A program made the translations under genes and the position numbers. A DNA stretch of 64,000 nucleotides from positions 1-64,000 of the forward strand of contig JBIIZQ010000006.1 of assembly GCA_044346175.1 (NCBI GenBank), given 5' to 3'. The notes under the pieces are model-generated. The model was not told the DNA's origin. It ran no database searches and saw only the letters and a list, made by a program, of their open reading frames with translations. Below, in pieces: positions 51,723 to 61,133 of the stretch (within the stretch, counting starts at the first letter, position 1; every line of letters starts with the position of its first letter). The stretch is from JBJTUH01 sp044346175. Lineage in GTDB: Bacteria > Cyanobacteriota > Vampirovibrionia > Vampirovibrionales > JAJTHC01.

Positions 51723-53549
51723 ATGATGATGTTTTCTGTGACTGTTTCGGTGTCATCCTCTGAAGTAAGCCAACCCGCGCCAACCCTCTCCCCCAAAGTA
51801 TTATCGGGGATGTCGCCTCGTGTGGTAGGCTACCCAGAACTCATGAAGGAGGGTGTCCAAGCGTTAGCCAGTGCTTTACCCCAGGTGCCTTTTCCAACCC
51901 CTGAAATCCTGACACAGGCGTTCCATACGTGGTGTGAGCATCATCGTACGCAAGTGGGGGCTTTCGCGCTTTTGACGTGGTTCGAGCAATGTATTCATGT
52001 CAAAACCCAATCACTCAACCCATCTTGTCTTGAGGCTTGGCAGGCGTATGCCGATACGCCCAAATGGCCTGCTTTGTTAACCCATACGGCTTTGCGAGGG
52101 TTACATCAGGACTCAAGAGCTTGTGCGTCACCAGGCGATGTGTTTTTTGCCATGGCGGGTGCGTCACAGGATGGTCATGCGTTTATTCCACAAGTGGTTG
52201 CCCAAGGCACCCGTGTGGTGGTGGTGGCTGAAACTCAGTGGGAAACGTGTGTCAGGACTTTTCCTGAGGTCTTCTTCATTCCTTGCCATGGGGTGACACC
52301 CGTTTATGCGGATAGTTTGGCGTGGTACTGGGGCTATGCTCATCAAGCCATGACGCTGTATGCGGTGACGGGTACCAATGGTAAAACGACGGTTTCGCAT
52401 CTTATGGCCGCCCTGCTTTCGGGCTGTGAAACCCCTTGCGGGTTGGTTGGTACTTTAGGGATTCAGTGCCAAGAGGCCTCTGGGCAGTATCTTGACACAG
52501 GGCTTACCACCCCGCCGCTTTCTCAGCTTTATGCAGGTATGGCATGGGTGCATGGCTTTGGGTGTGAAGCCATGGCCATGGAAGCCAGTAGCCATGCACT
52601 TCATCAGGGACGCTTGGCAGGGTGCGATTTCAAAGTCGCAGTCATGACCAACTTGACGCAAGACCATCTCGATTACCATGGGACGATGACCGCCTATTTT
52701 GAGTCTAAAGCCCTTTTGTTTAGGCACTTACAACCAGGGGCTTATGCCGTTCTGAATGCCGATGATGGTTGGTTTGAGAACTTCTTAGGGGCATGTCCAG
52801 AGGGCGTGAAGGTCTTAAGCTATGGGCTTGACCATCCTACAGCCACCTTAAACGTCCTAGGTGAACCCCGCTTCACGCCCCTAGGGGTCACGTGTCAGAT
52901 TCTTGACCGACGTACCCTCAAGACCTACCCTTTGCGTTTAAACCTAGGCGGGCGGTTTAGTCTTTATAATGCCCTGGCTGCACTTTTGGCTGTCACGGCG
53001 ACATGTCCTGAAGCCATGCCCAAGGCGATGGAAGTATTGGCAACGTTGCAAGGCGTGCGAGGACGCTTTGAGCGGGTGGTACCCTCCATCGGGCAACCTA
53101 CCGACTATCCTTGCGTCTTGATTGACTATGCCCATACCCCTGATGGCTTGGAAAATGTCCTTAAAGCGGCACGTGCGATTTGTCCTGAACAAGGCAAGCT
53201 TTATGTCGTGTTTGGTTGCGGGGGCGACCGAGATCGAACCAAACGCCCCAAAATGGGTGCCATTGCCGAAGGGCTTGCCGATGTTGTGTGTATCACCTCG
53301 GATAACCCTCGTAGTGAGGTGCCTGAAGCTATCTTGCAAGATGTCCTTGCAGGACTTACTTTCCCTGAGAAGGCACAAGTGTTGAGCGACCGTCGTACCG
53401 CCATCCAGTGGGCTTTAAGTCAAGCTGAGACCCATGATATGGTTGTCATTGCAGGGAAAGGACACGAGACCTACCAAATTCTTGCCGATAGAACCGTGCA
53501 TTTTGATGACCGTGAAGAGGTACTCGCCTACTGGACACCATCCCTATAG
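51723..53549 (+). CDS. murE: UDP-MurNAc-tripeptide synthetase
   Basis: MurE adds the third amino acid to the peptidoglycan precursor UDP-MurNAc-L-Ala-D-Glu. The ATP-binding loop is VTGTNGKTTVSHL near residue 220, substrate motifs include MEASSHAL and NLTQDHLDYHGT, and DNPRSE near residue 535 is the signature for meso-diaminopimelate, so the wall is DAP-type. The protein is 608 residues with an N-terminal extension of about 100 residues before the UDP-binding domain (typical MurE about 490-510). It starts with three ATG codons in tandem. Confidence 0.96.
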   Translation: MMMFSVTVSVSSSEVSQPAPTLSPKVLSGMSPRVVGYPELMKEGVQALASALPQVPFPTPEILTQAFHTWCEHHRTQVGAFALLTWFEQCIHVKTQSLNPSCLEAWQAYADTPKWPALLTHTALRGLHQDSRACASPGDVFFAMAGASQDGHAFIPQVVAQGTRVVVVAETQWETCVRTFPEVFFIPCHGVTPVYADSLAWYWGYAHQAMTLYAVTGTNGKTTVSHLMAALLSGCETPCGLVGTLGIQCQEASGQYLDTGLTTPPLSQLYAGMAWVHGFGCEAMAMEASSHALHQGRLAGCDFKVAVMTNLTQDHLDYHGTMTAYFESKALLFRHLQPGAYAVLNADDGWFENFLGACPEGVKVLSYGLDHPTATLNVLGEPRFTPLGVTCQILDRRTLKTYPLRLNLGGRFSLYNALAALLAVTATCPEAMPKAMEVLATLQGVRGRFERVVPSIGQPTDYPCVLIDYAHTPDGLENVLKAARAICPEQGKLYVVFGCGGDRDRTKRPKMGAIAEGLADVVCITSDNPRSEVPEAILQDVLAGLTFPEKAQVLSDRRTAIQWALSQAETHDMVVIAGKGHETYQILADRTVHFDDREEVLAYWTPSL

Positions 53550-53685
53550 GTCTCTTTGAACACGCTGTATGCTTGTCTATTGGGGGCATAGGTGCTACAA
53601 ATAGGGCATAGGGCTTTGCTTGGATACGACAAGCCTAACAACGTTTGTGTGTGACCTTTTAAAACTCATACCTGGTACCTTTACG

Positions 53686-54810
53686 ATGATTGCTTTCTTG
53701 GATACCCTTCATCAGGCACCGCCTTTGTTTGGTGTCGCCCTTTCTTTATGGGGGGTGCTTACTGTAGCCTTTTTGGTATCGACACTCGTCGCACTTATCG
53801 TCGTACCAAGGGTGCGTGCTTGGGCTTTGGAGAAGGCACTGTTGGATGCCCCAGGCGATAGAAAAATCCATAAGGCACCGATGTGTCGTTTGGGAGGGGT
53901 GGGCATTTATGCGGGGTTTATGGCGGCAGCGTGTTTGAGTTTGTGGCTCCTCTCTGCCGTTGAGCCGTTATGGCTCAAGGTTCAGGTGAATACGCCCTCT
54001 GCAAGTCTTTGGGGACTTGGCTTAGGCGGGTTCTTGATGTTTTTGGTCGGCATTGTGGATGATTTAAAAAACCTGCCAGCATGGGTTAAGCTGATTGGGC
54101 AAGTGGTTGCCGTGAGTGTTGCCATTGCGGGCGGGGTCTGTATCCATAGCCTTGACCTTCCTGGAAGTTGGGTGCTGTTGCTTCAGGGCTTCTCTATGCC
54201 TGTCACGATGCTATGGCTTGTGGGGCTTACCAATGCTGTGAATTTTATTGATGGGGTGGATGGGCTTGCCAGTGGCGTGGGGATGATTTCAACCCTGGCA
54301 CTGGTGGTGGTGGCGTTATTCACGGGTCAGCCTGTCACGGCAGTTTTGGCGGTCTGTTTGATGGGAGCTATCCTTGGTTTTTGGGCTTACAATGCCCACC
54401 CTGCTAAGCTTTTTATGGGAGACAGTGGGGCCTTGTTTATTGGCTCAATGCTTGCCATGCTTTCGGTATCAGGGATTTTTAAAACCCCGATTGTTGTCAT
54501 GTTACTGCCTATTCTCATTCTTATTGTCCCGATTGTCGATATTACTTGGGCGACCTTTCGTCGGCTCCTCAAGGGGCAAAGCCCATTTGTGGCGGATGCT
54601 GACCATCTGCATCACCGTCTCCTGCGTGTAGGCTTCTCTCAACAGAAAACCGTATGGATATTCTATGGGGTGCATCTGTTAACGGGGTTCATGACGGCAT
54701 GCTACTTGGGGAAAAAGTACATTGCCATCTACCTCGCTTTATCCGTGATTTTAATGATGACGGGCTATGGGTGCTTGGTGTGGTCTCGTAAGCAGGATGT
54801 TCAAGCCTAG
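53686..54810 (+). CDS. WecA/TagO-type undecaprenyl-phosphate transferase
   Basis: This polytopic membrane enzyme transfers a sugar-1-phosphate (GlcNAc-1-P in WecA/TagO) to undecaprenyl phosphate, starting glycan synthesis. Motifs: DAPGDRKIHKAPMCRLGG (substrate loop), VGIVDDLKNLP with the Asp pair, NFIDGVDGLASG, KLFMGDSGALFIG, and ADHLHHRLLRVG (HxH motif typical of WecA/TagO rather than MraY). About ten hydrophobic helices. ATG 53686 is preferred over a TTG at 53620. The gene follows murE after a 136-bp gap; the next gene starts directly after its stop. Confidence 0.9.
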   Translation: MIAFLDTLHQAPPLFGVALSLWGVLTVAFLVSTLVALIVVPRVRAWALEKALLDAPGDRKIHKAPMCRLGGVGIYAGFMAAACLSLWLLSAVEPLWLKVQVNTPSASLWGLGLGGFLMFLVGIVDDLKNLPAWVKLIGQVVAVSVAIAGGVCIHSLDLPGSWVLLLQGFSMPVTMLWLVGLTNAVNFIDGVDGLASGVGMISTLALVVVALFTGQPVTAVLAVCLMGAILGFWAYNAHPAKLFMGDSGALFIGSMLAMLSVSGIFKTPIVVMLLPILILIVPIVDITWATFRRLLKGQSPFVADADHLHHRLLRVGFSQQKTVWIFYGVHLLTGFMTACYLGKKYIAIYLALSVILMMTGYGCLVWSRKQDVQA

Positions 54811-55614
54811 ATGCGTCGGGGCTTGATACTGCGTCTTCTAGGATGCACGCTTTTGAGGTGCTTGGTGGCCTTGTTGGTTGTGACCTATGGCGAGGTTTTT
54901 TTGTGTCATGTTGCCGATTCCTACCCTCGGTGTGACAAACTTCAAGTGAGGGCCATCACGTGGGGCTACCCTGAGGATGCCCCCTTAAACTACATGCGTT
55001 TAAAAACAGCTTGGTTTAAACGCTACCCTGCCCAAACCCCTGAGCTGTCCACCTTGATGCAATGGGCGGAAAAGGCACATCAAGAGGCGACAGGTTTCAT
55101 GCAGGGTTTGCCTGTGTGGAGTCCATGGCGGGTGCCTGCTCAGCGTCCTTGGGGGGTGCATCCTATGGTGTCTGTTGAGAATGCTTGTGGCTTTGATGCT
55201 CAAACAGACTTACAAATACAACTTTATGTCTTGGCGTGTAGTCTGCCTACCCTACCCGCTGCCACATTACCTGCCCCAGTGCAGGGTCATGGGGCTTTAG
55301 CCTGCGGGCGACGACATGAAATCTTTAGAGGTCAAAAAACAGTCACCTTCCTACCCGCTAAGGCTCAAACCACGGTGGTATTTCCTTTGATAGGGGTGTT
55401 GCAACCCGAGCTGGTCGTCCATCATCCCAGTACAACCCCTTTAACGTGGTGGCAGTGGTGGGAGCCACGTCTTGAAATACGCTCCCGAGAAGGTAAAACC
55501 CTCTGGGGGCCCAGTGCCATCACAACGCCGAGCTTGGTACCGTCTCAAGCTCCTCAACCCGCCCGCCTTATGTTTGAACCCTTTTGGATGCGTACGCCTC
55601 TTTGGTACTACTAG
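54811..55614 (+). CDS. Hypothetical membrane-anchored protein (267 aa)
   Basis: I do not recognise this protein. Its N-terminus (ILRLLGCTLLRCLVALLVVTYG) is a signal-anchor or uncleaved signal peptide, so the rest is likely periplasmic. It contains several Trp residues near the end (TPLTWWQWWEPRLEIRS). The ATG follows the WecA/TagO-type gene's stop codon with no gap, so translational coupling is likely, and a role in envelope glycan work is possible but unproven. Confidence 0.75.
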   Translation: MRRGLILRLLGCTLLRCLVALLVVTYGEVFLCHVADSYPRCDKLQVRAITWGYPEDAPLNYMRLKTAWFKRYPAQTPELSTLMQWAEKAHQEATGFMQGLPVWSPWRVPAQRPWGVHPMVSVENACGFDAQTDLQIQLYVLACSLPTLPAATLPAPVQGHGALACGRRHEIFRGQKTVTFLPAKAQTTVVFPLIGVLQPELVVHHPSTTPLTWWQWWEPRLEIRSREGKTLWGPSAITTPSLVPSQAPQPARLMFEPFWMRTPLWYY

Positions 55615-55791
55615 TCTCTCATGCGTAGAGCGTGCCGAGAACCCAACGCCATGCAGCGTGTGGTGTGTCCTAGCATGTTCGTGATGCCGTATGAAGTTGC
55701 GGCACCTATTTAAAACCCCAATGAGCGTACACCCTCGACTTTAAATACGCTTAAGTTTTGCCACAGGGCTTTTTTGTGTCTGAAACTATGG

Positions 55792-55970
55792 TATAATAGG
55801 CAAGCTCTTCACGGCTTGTTTAAGCTATCATGAAGCATGCTTTCGTCCTGTTGGCATTTACCAAGAAGCCTAAGCGTTCACGGCGGGGTTGCGTGACCCT
55901 TGTACCATGCTTTTATGTATGGTTGATGCTGTGGATAGTGCTTCTTTATTCAAGACCACAGCGTTTTTTA
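55792..55970 (+). ncRNA. Candidate small RNA or gpsA leader
   Basis: A perfect extended -10 (TGGTATAAT; TATAAT at 55792-55797) sits in a 410-bp gene-free gap. An intrinsic terminator follows at 55928-55969. A transcript of about 165 nt would start near 55804. It can form small stems (CAAGC/GCTTG, GAAGC/GCTTC, GGGT/ACCC). I find no match to SRP RNA, tmRNA or RNase P cores. It could instead be an attenuated 5' leader of gpsA, which starts 55 bp after the terminator. Confidence 0.5.
55928..55969 (+). terminator. Intrinsic terminator upstream of gpsA
   Basis: GCTGTGG pairs with CCACAGC, followed by G and TTTTTT. The loop is 21 nt with possible inner pairing. The arrangement fits a small-RNA end or attenuator. 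Confidence 0.7.
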
Positions 55971-56024
55971 TTCTAACGTTCCTAGCCAAAGCCCCCCAAA
56001 AAAGTACCCTTTGTTTTTTATCTC

Positions 56025-57116
56025 ATGACACAGCTCGCCGACGTGCCTTCTCCGACCCAACATCCCCCAAAGACACTTGCCGTTTTAGGTGCAGGACGCT
56101 GGGGCATGACCCTTGCAAGACTCTTCGCTCAGGCTTCCTCTGCGGGGAACACAGACCTTTCTTCTAAGCTTGCTCGTGTCATCCTTTGGGATAGAACGCC
56201 CGACAAAGTGCAACACCTTCAGGCGGCACGCCATATGGTGTTTAATGGCAAGACTTTTTTCCTGCCGCACACCCTGCTTATCACCTCGTCGCTTGAAGAA
56301 GCGGTTTCGCAAGCCGATATTGTCTTGATGGTGGTGTCGAGTTCAGGCACAGCGAGCATGGCACAACGCATGAAGCCTCATCTTAAAGAAAATGCCATTA
56401 TTGTCAACGCCTCTAAGGGGTTCGACCTCACGACGCTCAGTCCACTTTCACACGTGTTAAATGAGTGCTTTGAAGGTACAAAACATCCTATCGCCGTCCT
56501 TTCAGGCCCGAACCTTGCCAAAGAGGTCATTGAAGGTTTGCCGACTGCGGCGGTGGTGGCTTCACACTGTTTGCACACTGCCGAGATGCTTCAATACTAT
56601 CTCAGTACCGAGCGTTTCAGGCTCTATACCAATACGGACGTGATAGGGGTTGAATTAGGCGGTGCCTTGAAAAACATCTTTGCCATTGTGAGTGGCTACA
56701 TGGATGGGTGTGCCATGGGTGCCAACGCACGGGCGGCACTCATTACAAGGGCATTGGCTGAAATGACACGGTTTTCACTCATGCTTGGTGCGAAAGTGGA
56801 AACCATCTATGGTTTGAGTGGTTTGGGAGATATGCTTGCAACGTGTAGTAGTCCTCTGAGCCGAAACTATCAAGTGGGGTTCCAGTTGTCTCAAGGACAC
56901 ACGCTCACGGAGGTGCTTACGGGCATGGCGGAGGTGGCCGAAGGGGTCAGCACAACCCAAGCGGTTCAAAAAATCATTCAAGCACGAGGCATCGAGGCAC
57001 CCATTATGACCTTGGTGAGTGATTTTCTATCGGGTACGCCTCTTACAGAAGAGGAACTCATTAAGAAGCTCATGACCCGTCGCCTGTGTTCTGAAACCCC
57101 TAAAGGGTTGTTCTAA
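56025..57116 (+). CDS. gpsA: Glycerol-3-phosphate dehydrogenase [NAD(P)+]
   Basis: This enzyme reduces dihydroxyacetone phosphate to glycerol-3-phosphate for phospholipid synthesis. The Rossmann motif is AVLGAGRWGMTLARLF near residue 17. Others are NASKGFD, VLSGPNLAKEV, GVELGGALKNIFAIVSG (catalytic Lys) and NARAALITRALAEM, with GLSGLGDMLATCSS in the C-terminal half. It has 363 residues; family members are about 330-340, the excess being at the N-terminus. It is downstream of the candidate small RNA. Confidence 0.96.
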   Translation: MTQLADVPSPTQHPPKTLAVLGAGRWGMTLARLFAQASSAGNTDLSSKLARVILWDRTPDKVQHLQAARHMVFNGKTFFLPHTLLITSSLEEAVSQADIVLMVVSSSGTASMAQRMKPHLKENAIIVNASKGFDLTTLSPLSHVLNECFEGTKHPIAVLSGPNLAKEVIEGLPTAAVVASHCLHTAEMLQYYLSTERFRLYTNTDVIGVELGGALKNIFAIVSGYMDGCAMGANARAALITRALAEMTRFSLMLGAKVETIYGLSGLGDMLATCSSPLSRNYQVGFQLSQGHTLTEVLTGMAEVAEGVSTTQAVQKIIQARGIEAPIMTLVSDFLSGTPLTEEELIKKLMTRRLCSETPKGLF

Positions 57117-57275
57117 ACGGGTCGAACGATAACGATAGTGTATGCCTTGCGCAAGGTTATGTTTCATCGTTATGCTTCGTCGTTATGCTTCAATCTATGG
57201 TGTCTCAAGGGCAAGATAAAACAGCCGTTGGCTTGTGTATGGGGAGGGTTTAGACACCTCTCGCTTTAGAATGAT

Positions 57276-57304
57276 TTGACATTGACATAGCTTTATGGGA
57301 TAGT
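57276..57304 (+). promoter_or_regulatory. Promoter of tRNA-Pro(GGG)
   Basis: Perfect TTGACA (57276-57281), 17-bp spacer, GATAGT (57299-57304). It lies 20 bp before the tRNA 5' end. Confidence 0.6.
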
Positions 57305-57324
57305 CTTAAAGTTAACTTTTGTTA

Positions 57325-57401
57325 CGGGCCGTGGCTCAGCTTGGTAGAGCGCACCCTTGGGGTGGGTGAGGTCGGAGGTTCGAATCCTCTCGGTCCGACC
57401 A
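57325..57401 (+). tRNA. tRNA-Pro (anticodon GGG)
   Basis: Acceptor CGGGCCG / CGGTCCG (one G-U), D-arm GCTCAGCTTGGTAGAGC, anticodon arm CACCC-TTGGGGT-GGGTG, T-arm GGAGGTTCGAATCCTC. The 3' ACCA is present in the DNA. Confidence 0.97.
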
Positions 57402-57404
57402 TTT

Positions 57405-57470
57405 AAAAAGCACCTGTCTTTTTGCAAAACGCTGTTTTTGCAACTTTCTTAAAGACAAGGTGCTTTTTTA
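57405..57470 (+). terminator. Intrinsic terminator after tRNA-Pro(GGG)
   Basis: AAAAAGCACC-TGTCTTT pairs with AAAGACA-GGTGCTTTTTT; an inner TTGCAAAA/TTTTTGCAA stem is possible. U-run present. Confidence 0.8.
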
Positions 57471-57489
57471 GTATCGTCATATACAAGCA

Positions 57490-57518
57490 TTGTCCCCTTG
57501 CCATGCCTTTGCTATAGT
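57490..57518 (+). promoter_or_regulatory. Promoter of rplI
   Basis: TTGTCC (57490-57495), 17-bp spacer, TATAGT (57513-57518) preceded by TGC (extended -10). About 105 bp before the rplI ATG. Confidence 0.6.
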
Positions 57519-57623
57519 AGTAGCTACGCATAGACTATCGTGCGAAAGCCAACCTGCACATAGTCACGCACCCTCTTTCTCGTTACCACCGCCCCGTTTT
57601 TAGTATAGAAAGCTTTTGAACCC

Positions 57624-58091
57624 ATGATGATGGATGTCATTTTACTTCAAGACGTTAAAGCCCTTGGTGAGCAAGGTGAAGTTGTAAGCGTCTCTGATGG
57701 TTACTTCCGTAACTTCCTTGCCCCTCAAAAATTAGCTGAAAAAGCAACGCCTGGTGCTTTAGCACACTTAAAGCGCAACTTGGAACGCATTCGTCAAAAA
57801 GCAGACCGCTTGCATCAAGAAGCCGTTGTACAAGGTGAAAAACTCGGTGCTTTGCCCGTGCTTGTGCTTGAAGCCTCTGTGGGTGAAGCGGGTCGTTTAC
57901 ACGGTAATGTGACGACACGTCAGTTAGCTGAACTCATTACGGCTAAGTCAGGCATTACGATTGACCGTCGTGACCTTTCCTTGAGTCAGCCCATCAACCG
58001 TTTGGGCGCTTATACTGTGAACCTTCGTATCTCTGCGAAAGTCGCCGTTACGCTCAATATTGAAGTGGTTGCTGCTGCCCTCGCAGAATAA
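57624..58091 (+). CDS. rplI: 50S ribosomal protein L9
   Basis: A large-subunit protein that binds 23S rRNA. The N-terminal domain DVILLQDVKALGEQGEVVSVSDGYFRNFLAPQKLA carries the L9 signature. A long connecting helix follows (residues about 45-75), and the C-terminal domain shows LHGNVTTRQLAE and GAYTVNLRI. It has 155 residues. The gene starts with three ATG codons in tandem and no strong ribosome binding site. In other bacteria rplI lies with rpsF/rpsR; here it stands alone. Confidence 0.97.
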   Translation: MMMDVILLQDVKALGEQGEVVSVSDGYFRNFLAPQKLAEKATPGALAHLKRNLERIRQKADRLHQEAVVQGEKLGALPVLVLEASVGEAGRLHGNVTTRQLAELITAKSGITIDRRDLSLSQPINRLGAYTVNLRISAKVAVTLNIEVVAAALAE

Positions 58092-58125
58092 GCACTACGG
58101 CTTTAATCCTCCTTTGCTTTTATGC

Positions 58126-58160
58126 AACGTCCTGTATGCCTCCATTGCGTACAGGACGTT
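58126..58160 (+). terminator. Terminator after rplI
   Basis: AACGTCCTGTA pairs with TACAGGACGTT (11 bp) around a 13-nt loop, followed by TGGCTTTTCT. Confidence 0.7.
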
Positions 58161-58279
58161 TGGCTTTTCTCTTTGAAAAAGAGACCATGCTTCGTTACAC
58201 TGGAGAGGTAGCTTATAAGCGCTGACAGTTGTTTTTCTTGATGCTTTGTCTTTACCTCCTGCGATAAGTGCGTTACGCC

Positions 58280-59602
58280 ATGCCTCCTTACCCTTCTGCT
58301 GCCACTAGCCCTTATTCGGGGTTTGTTCAAGACGTTCTTTCACAGCCACAGGCGTGGCATCATACAGGCGAGCGCGTACGTGCCTTTTTTGAAACCACCC
58401 CTGCCCTGTGTAACGCAGGCGTACAAACGGTGGTACACTTTGTGGGGGAGGGGTCGAGCTTTCATGTGGCACAATGGCTGGCACAATACGGACATACCCT
58501 TGCGAGTCAAAAGCCCATGGCGTGTTGTCATTTTAAAGGGCATCGTCCTCAAGCACTGCTGCATGGGGGGGCTTTTCGAGAAGCGTGTTACCCTCACAGT
58601 CAAGCAGGCGTGCCAGTGCAGCATCTTTGGGTGTTTATCTCACAGTCAGGGCAAACGGGTGTATTAAAACGGGTGATGGCATCCCTGCAAGCCTTTTGTA
58701 GCGATGTGACTGAGGCTAGCCACCATGTTTTAGTCTTGACGAATCAATCTGAGGCGCGTTTAACTCAAGACGCTCGTATCCACCAGGGTTCCTTGACGCA
58801 TGTTTGGGAATGGGCTTACCAAGCGGGGGCTGAGCAGGCGATTGCAGCGACTAAATCGGTCACTTGCTCCTTGCTTTCGGGCTTGGCATTGATACATCAC
58901 TTGGTGGCGGACGTTTCAGTATCCCTTTTGTCCTCGGCTTTGTTCCCCTCACTGGAGGAAAGCCAAGTATTGCACAGTGCCTTACAGAGGCTTTATGCCC
59001 CTTTCAAAAGCCCACTTGCCCTTGTGAAGCCATCCATCCCTTCGGAGGTTATTCTATTGGGGCATACTCGTGATGAGGGGCTTCTTCATGAAGTAGGGTT
59101 GAAATGGATTGAAATGGCGGGTTTGCATCCCATTGTATTGAATACGGAGACCTTCCAACATGGGTATAAGGCATTATGTACCGCACGTCCGCAGCTCCAT
59201 GACCACCGAGGGTATCCCGCTGTGTATCTATGGCTCCCTGAGGAGGCTACTGCACGAAACCAAGTCCTGCAGGACATCGAGCATCTTCAAGTGCAGGGTG
59301 TTTTACCTGCCTTGCCTGCTAGCTCACCTGATGACATCGCTTTTACACGACGTACGGAACACACCCACACCGCACTCCCAGCACCTTCGGATACAAAGCA
59401 GCTTCACCATTACCATGGTATTGATGCCACGCACTGGTGTGCCTGCTTCCCCTCGACTTACTTCGCAGAGGCTTCTTTTCCACGTTTTGCACGAGAGAGC
59501 TTGAGTCTGTTACTATGGGGGCAGTGGATGGCGGAGTACTTTAGACTCCAAGTACAGGCTCCCCCTGATGCCCTTCCTGGTCTTGAAAAAGTCGTTCAGT
59601 AA
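58280..59602 (+). CDS. SIS-domain protein (GlmS isomerase-like)
   Basis: This protein of about 440 residues has two sugar-isomerase (SIS) domains related to the isomerase half of glucosamine-6-phosphate synthase. VHFVGEGSSFHVAQWLAQ opens the first domain. FISQSGQTGVLKRV is the phosphosugar-binding Ser loop, and GAEQAIAATKSVTCSL corresponds to the GxExxVAxTKxxT motif. The second domain has VILLGHTRDEGLLHEVGLKW. The glutaminase domain is absent, so it is not a full GlmS; substrate unknown. ATG 58280 is chosen over GTG 58268. It is followed by the BioF-like gene. Confidence 0.85.
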   Translation: MPPYPSAATSPYSGFVQDVLSQPQAWHHTGERVRAFFETTPALCNAGVQTVVHFVGEGSSFHVAQWLAQYGHTLASQKPMACCHFKGHRPQALLHGGAFREACYPHSQAGVPVQHLWVFISQSGQTGVLKRVMASLQAFCSDVTEASHHVLVLTNQSEARLTQDARIHQGSLTHVWEWAYQAGAEQAIAATKSVTCSLLSGLALIHHLVADVSVSLLSSALFPSLEESQVLHSALQRLYAPFKSPLALVKPSIPSEVILLGHTRDEGLLHEVGLKWIEMAGLHPIVLNTETFQHGYKALCTARPQLHDHRGYPAVYLWLPEEATARNQVLQDIEHLQVQGVLPALPASSPDDIAFTRRTEHTHTALPAPSDTKQLHHYHGIDATHWCACFPSTYFAEASFPRFARESLSLLLWGQWMAEYFRLQVQAPPDALPGLEKVVQ

Positions 59603-59665
59603 CCTCCTTGAGATGTGCATCTCGTTTTCTACCTTCTTGATACAGTATCCTTGAGTACGTGCCTT

Positions 59666-60949
59666 ATGTACCCGCTTTCTTCATGGCTCAACACGCAAAC
59701 GGAGCAAGGGCTTAGAAGAACCCCTCATCCTACCTTGGATGCCCTCATGGCAGACACGTGCTTTGATTTTGCCTCCAATGATTACCTTTCCCTTGCTCGG
59801 CAGGGTTTACCTGAGCCTACGACGCACACCCCCCTTCATCAAGGGTATCTTTATGGTGCAGGGTCTGCGCGTCTTGTTGCGGGTACCCATGATGCCATCC
59901 TTAAGCTTGAAGCACGCATCGCACATTGGAAACACACGGAAAGCTGTGTGATTTTTCCGACGGGCTTTCAAGCCAACATCTCAGCGATTCCAGCCCTCGT
60001 TTATCCCACACCCTCTCGGCATGTATGGCTCTTGAGCGATAAGCTCAACCATGCCTCTCTCAATGAAGGATGCCGACTCGCAACGCTTGAAGGTGCCACT
60101 TGGAAACGCTATCGCCATCACGATTTACCCCAACTGGAACGACTCCTGCAACAAGTCCATCATGAGGCGAAGGCAAAGGGCTACAAGTATCCAGAGGTTT
60201 GGATCATGACTGAGTCTGTCTTTTCGATGGATGGTGATATTGCGCCGTTGGAGTCACTGTGTACGCTTGCTGACCGTTACGGTGCCAAGCTTTATTTGGA
60301 TGAAGCCCATGCAGCAGGGGTGATGGGTCCAGAAGGGCAGGGGCTTGCCCACGCCCTTGGATGCCATACCAAACCCTGCTTGCAAGAAGGTATCCAGATG
60401 GGGACATTTAGCAAAGCCATGGGTTGTATGGGGGGCTACATTGCAGGTTCTCACGACCTGACCCAGCTGATGTGGCAACGGGCTAAAGGGCTTATTTACA
60501 CCACAGCACTCCCCCCCCTACTCATTGACCATCTGCATCATGTACTCGATTGGCTCATGACACCCACCATCACCCTATCCTCTCACGCAACGGCTGAGGC
60601 AACCCCTAGCCAGCATTTCCAAACAGGGCTTAAACAAGCCCAAAGCTTGTTTGAACCCCTTAAAGCCTCTTTAGCCGTAACCCCGCAAACGTCTTTCACG
60701 ATACCCGATGCTTGGTTTCAAAGCCCTGTGGAAGCCTCCCCTCTTTGCTTCAGTCCGATTGTGCCTGTGTACGCCCCCAGTATTGAAACCCTTCTAACCA
60801 TGAAGGACACCCTCATGACAAAGAGATTCTTAGTCGGAGCGATTCGGCCGCCTACCGTTCCGCAAGGAACCCAACGGCTCCGTATCAGCCTCCATGCCCA
60901 TAACGACCTTGAGACACTCCAAGCCCTCCTGAGGTGCTTACACCCCTGA
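59666..60949 (+). CDS. bioF: 8-amino-7-oxononanoate synthase-like PLP enzyme
   Basis: This alpha-oxoamine synthase condenses an acyl-thioester with an amino acid (BioF: pimeloyl-ACP/CoA plus alanine, biotin synthesis; KBL: threonine pathway). Motifs: FASNDYLSLAR, GYLYGAGSARLVAGTHDAILKLE, LSDKLNHASLNEG, ESVFSMDGDIAPL, LYLDEAHAAGVMGPEG (PLP-contacting Asp and His) and GTFSKAMGCMGG (Schiff-base Lys). About 427 residues, slightly long because of an insert near residue 305. BioF versus another alpha-oxoamine synthase cannot be settled by sequence alone, as no other bio gene is near. ATG 59666 fits the family N-terminus. Confidence 0.82.
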   Translation: MYPLSSWLNTQTEQGLRRTPHPTLDALMADTCFDFASNDYLSLARQGLPEPTTHTPLHQGYLYGAGSARLVAGTHDAILKLEARIAHWKHTESCVIFPTGFQANISAIPALVYPTPSRHVWLLSDKLNHASLNEGCRLATLEGATWKRYRHHDLPQLERLLQQVHHEAKAKGYKYPEVWIMTESVFSMDGDIAPLESLCTLADRYGAKLYLDEAHAAGVMGPEGQGLAHALGCHTKPCLQEGIQMGTFSKAMGCMGGYIAGSHDLTQLMWQRAKGLIYTTALPPLLIDHLHHVLDWLMTPTITLSSHATAEATPSQHFQTGLKQAQSLFEPLKASLAVTPQTSFTIPDAWFQSPVEASPLCFSPIVPVYAPSIETLLTMKDTLMTKRFLVGAIRPPTVPQGTQRLRISLHAHNDLETLQALLRCLHP

Positions 60950-61133
60950 GGGACGCTCTTTTGCTTGGTCTTGTGGTATGCTGTCAGTGAATCGCATTGG
61001 AAGGCTTGAGACATACGGGGTCTTGCATAGTGTGACGTGTGTTTCTTTACCCTACATAAAAGGTGTGAGGTGTGCGGTGACTGTTCCTCGTCCAAGGTTA
61101 AAAGCATTAAGTTCAGACTCAAGTTTGCCCAGC

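Noticed and set aside
55889..56167. 92-codon frame overlapping the gpsA start
   Set aside because: Runs through the terminator and into gpsA in another frame; composition not gene-like.
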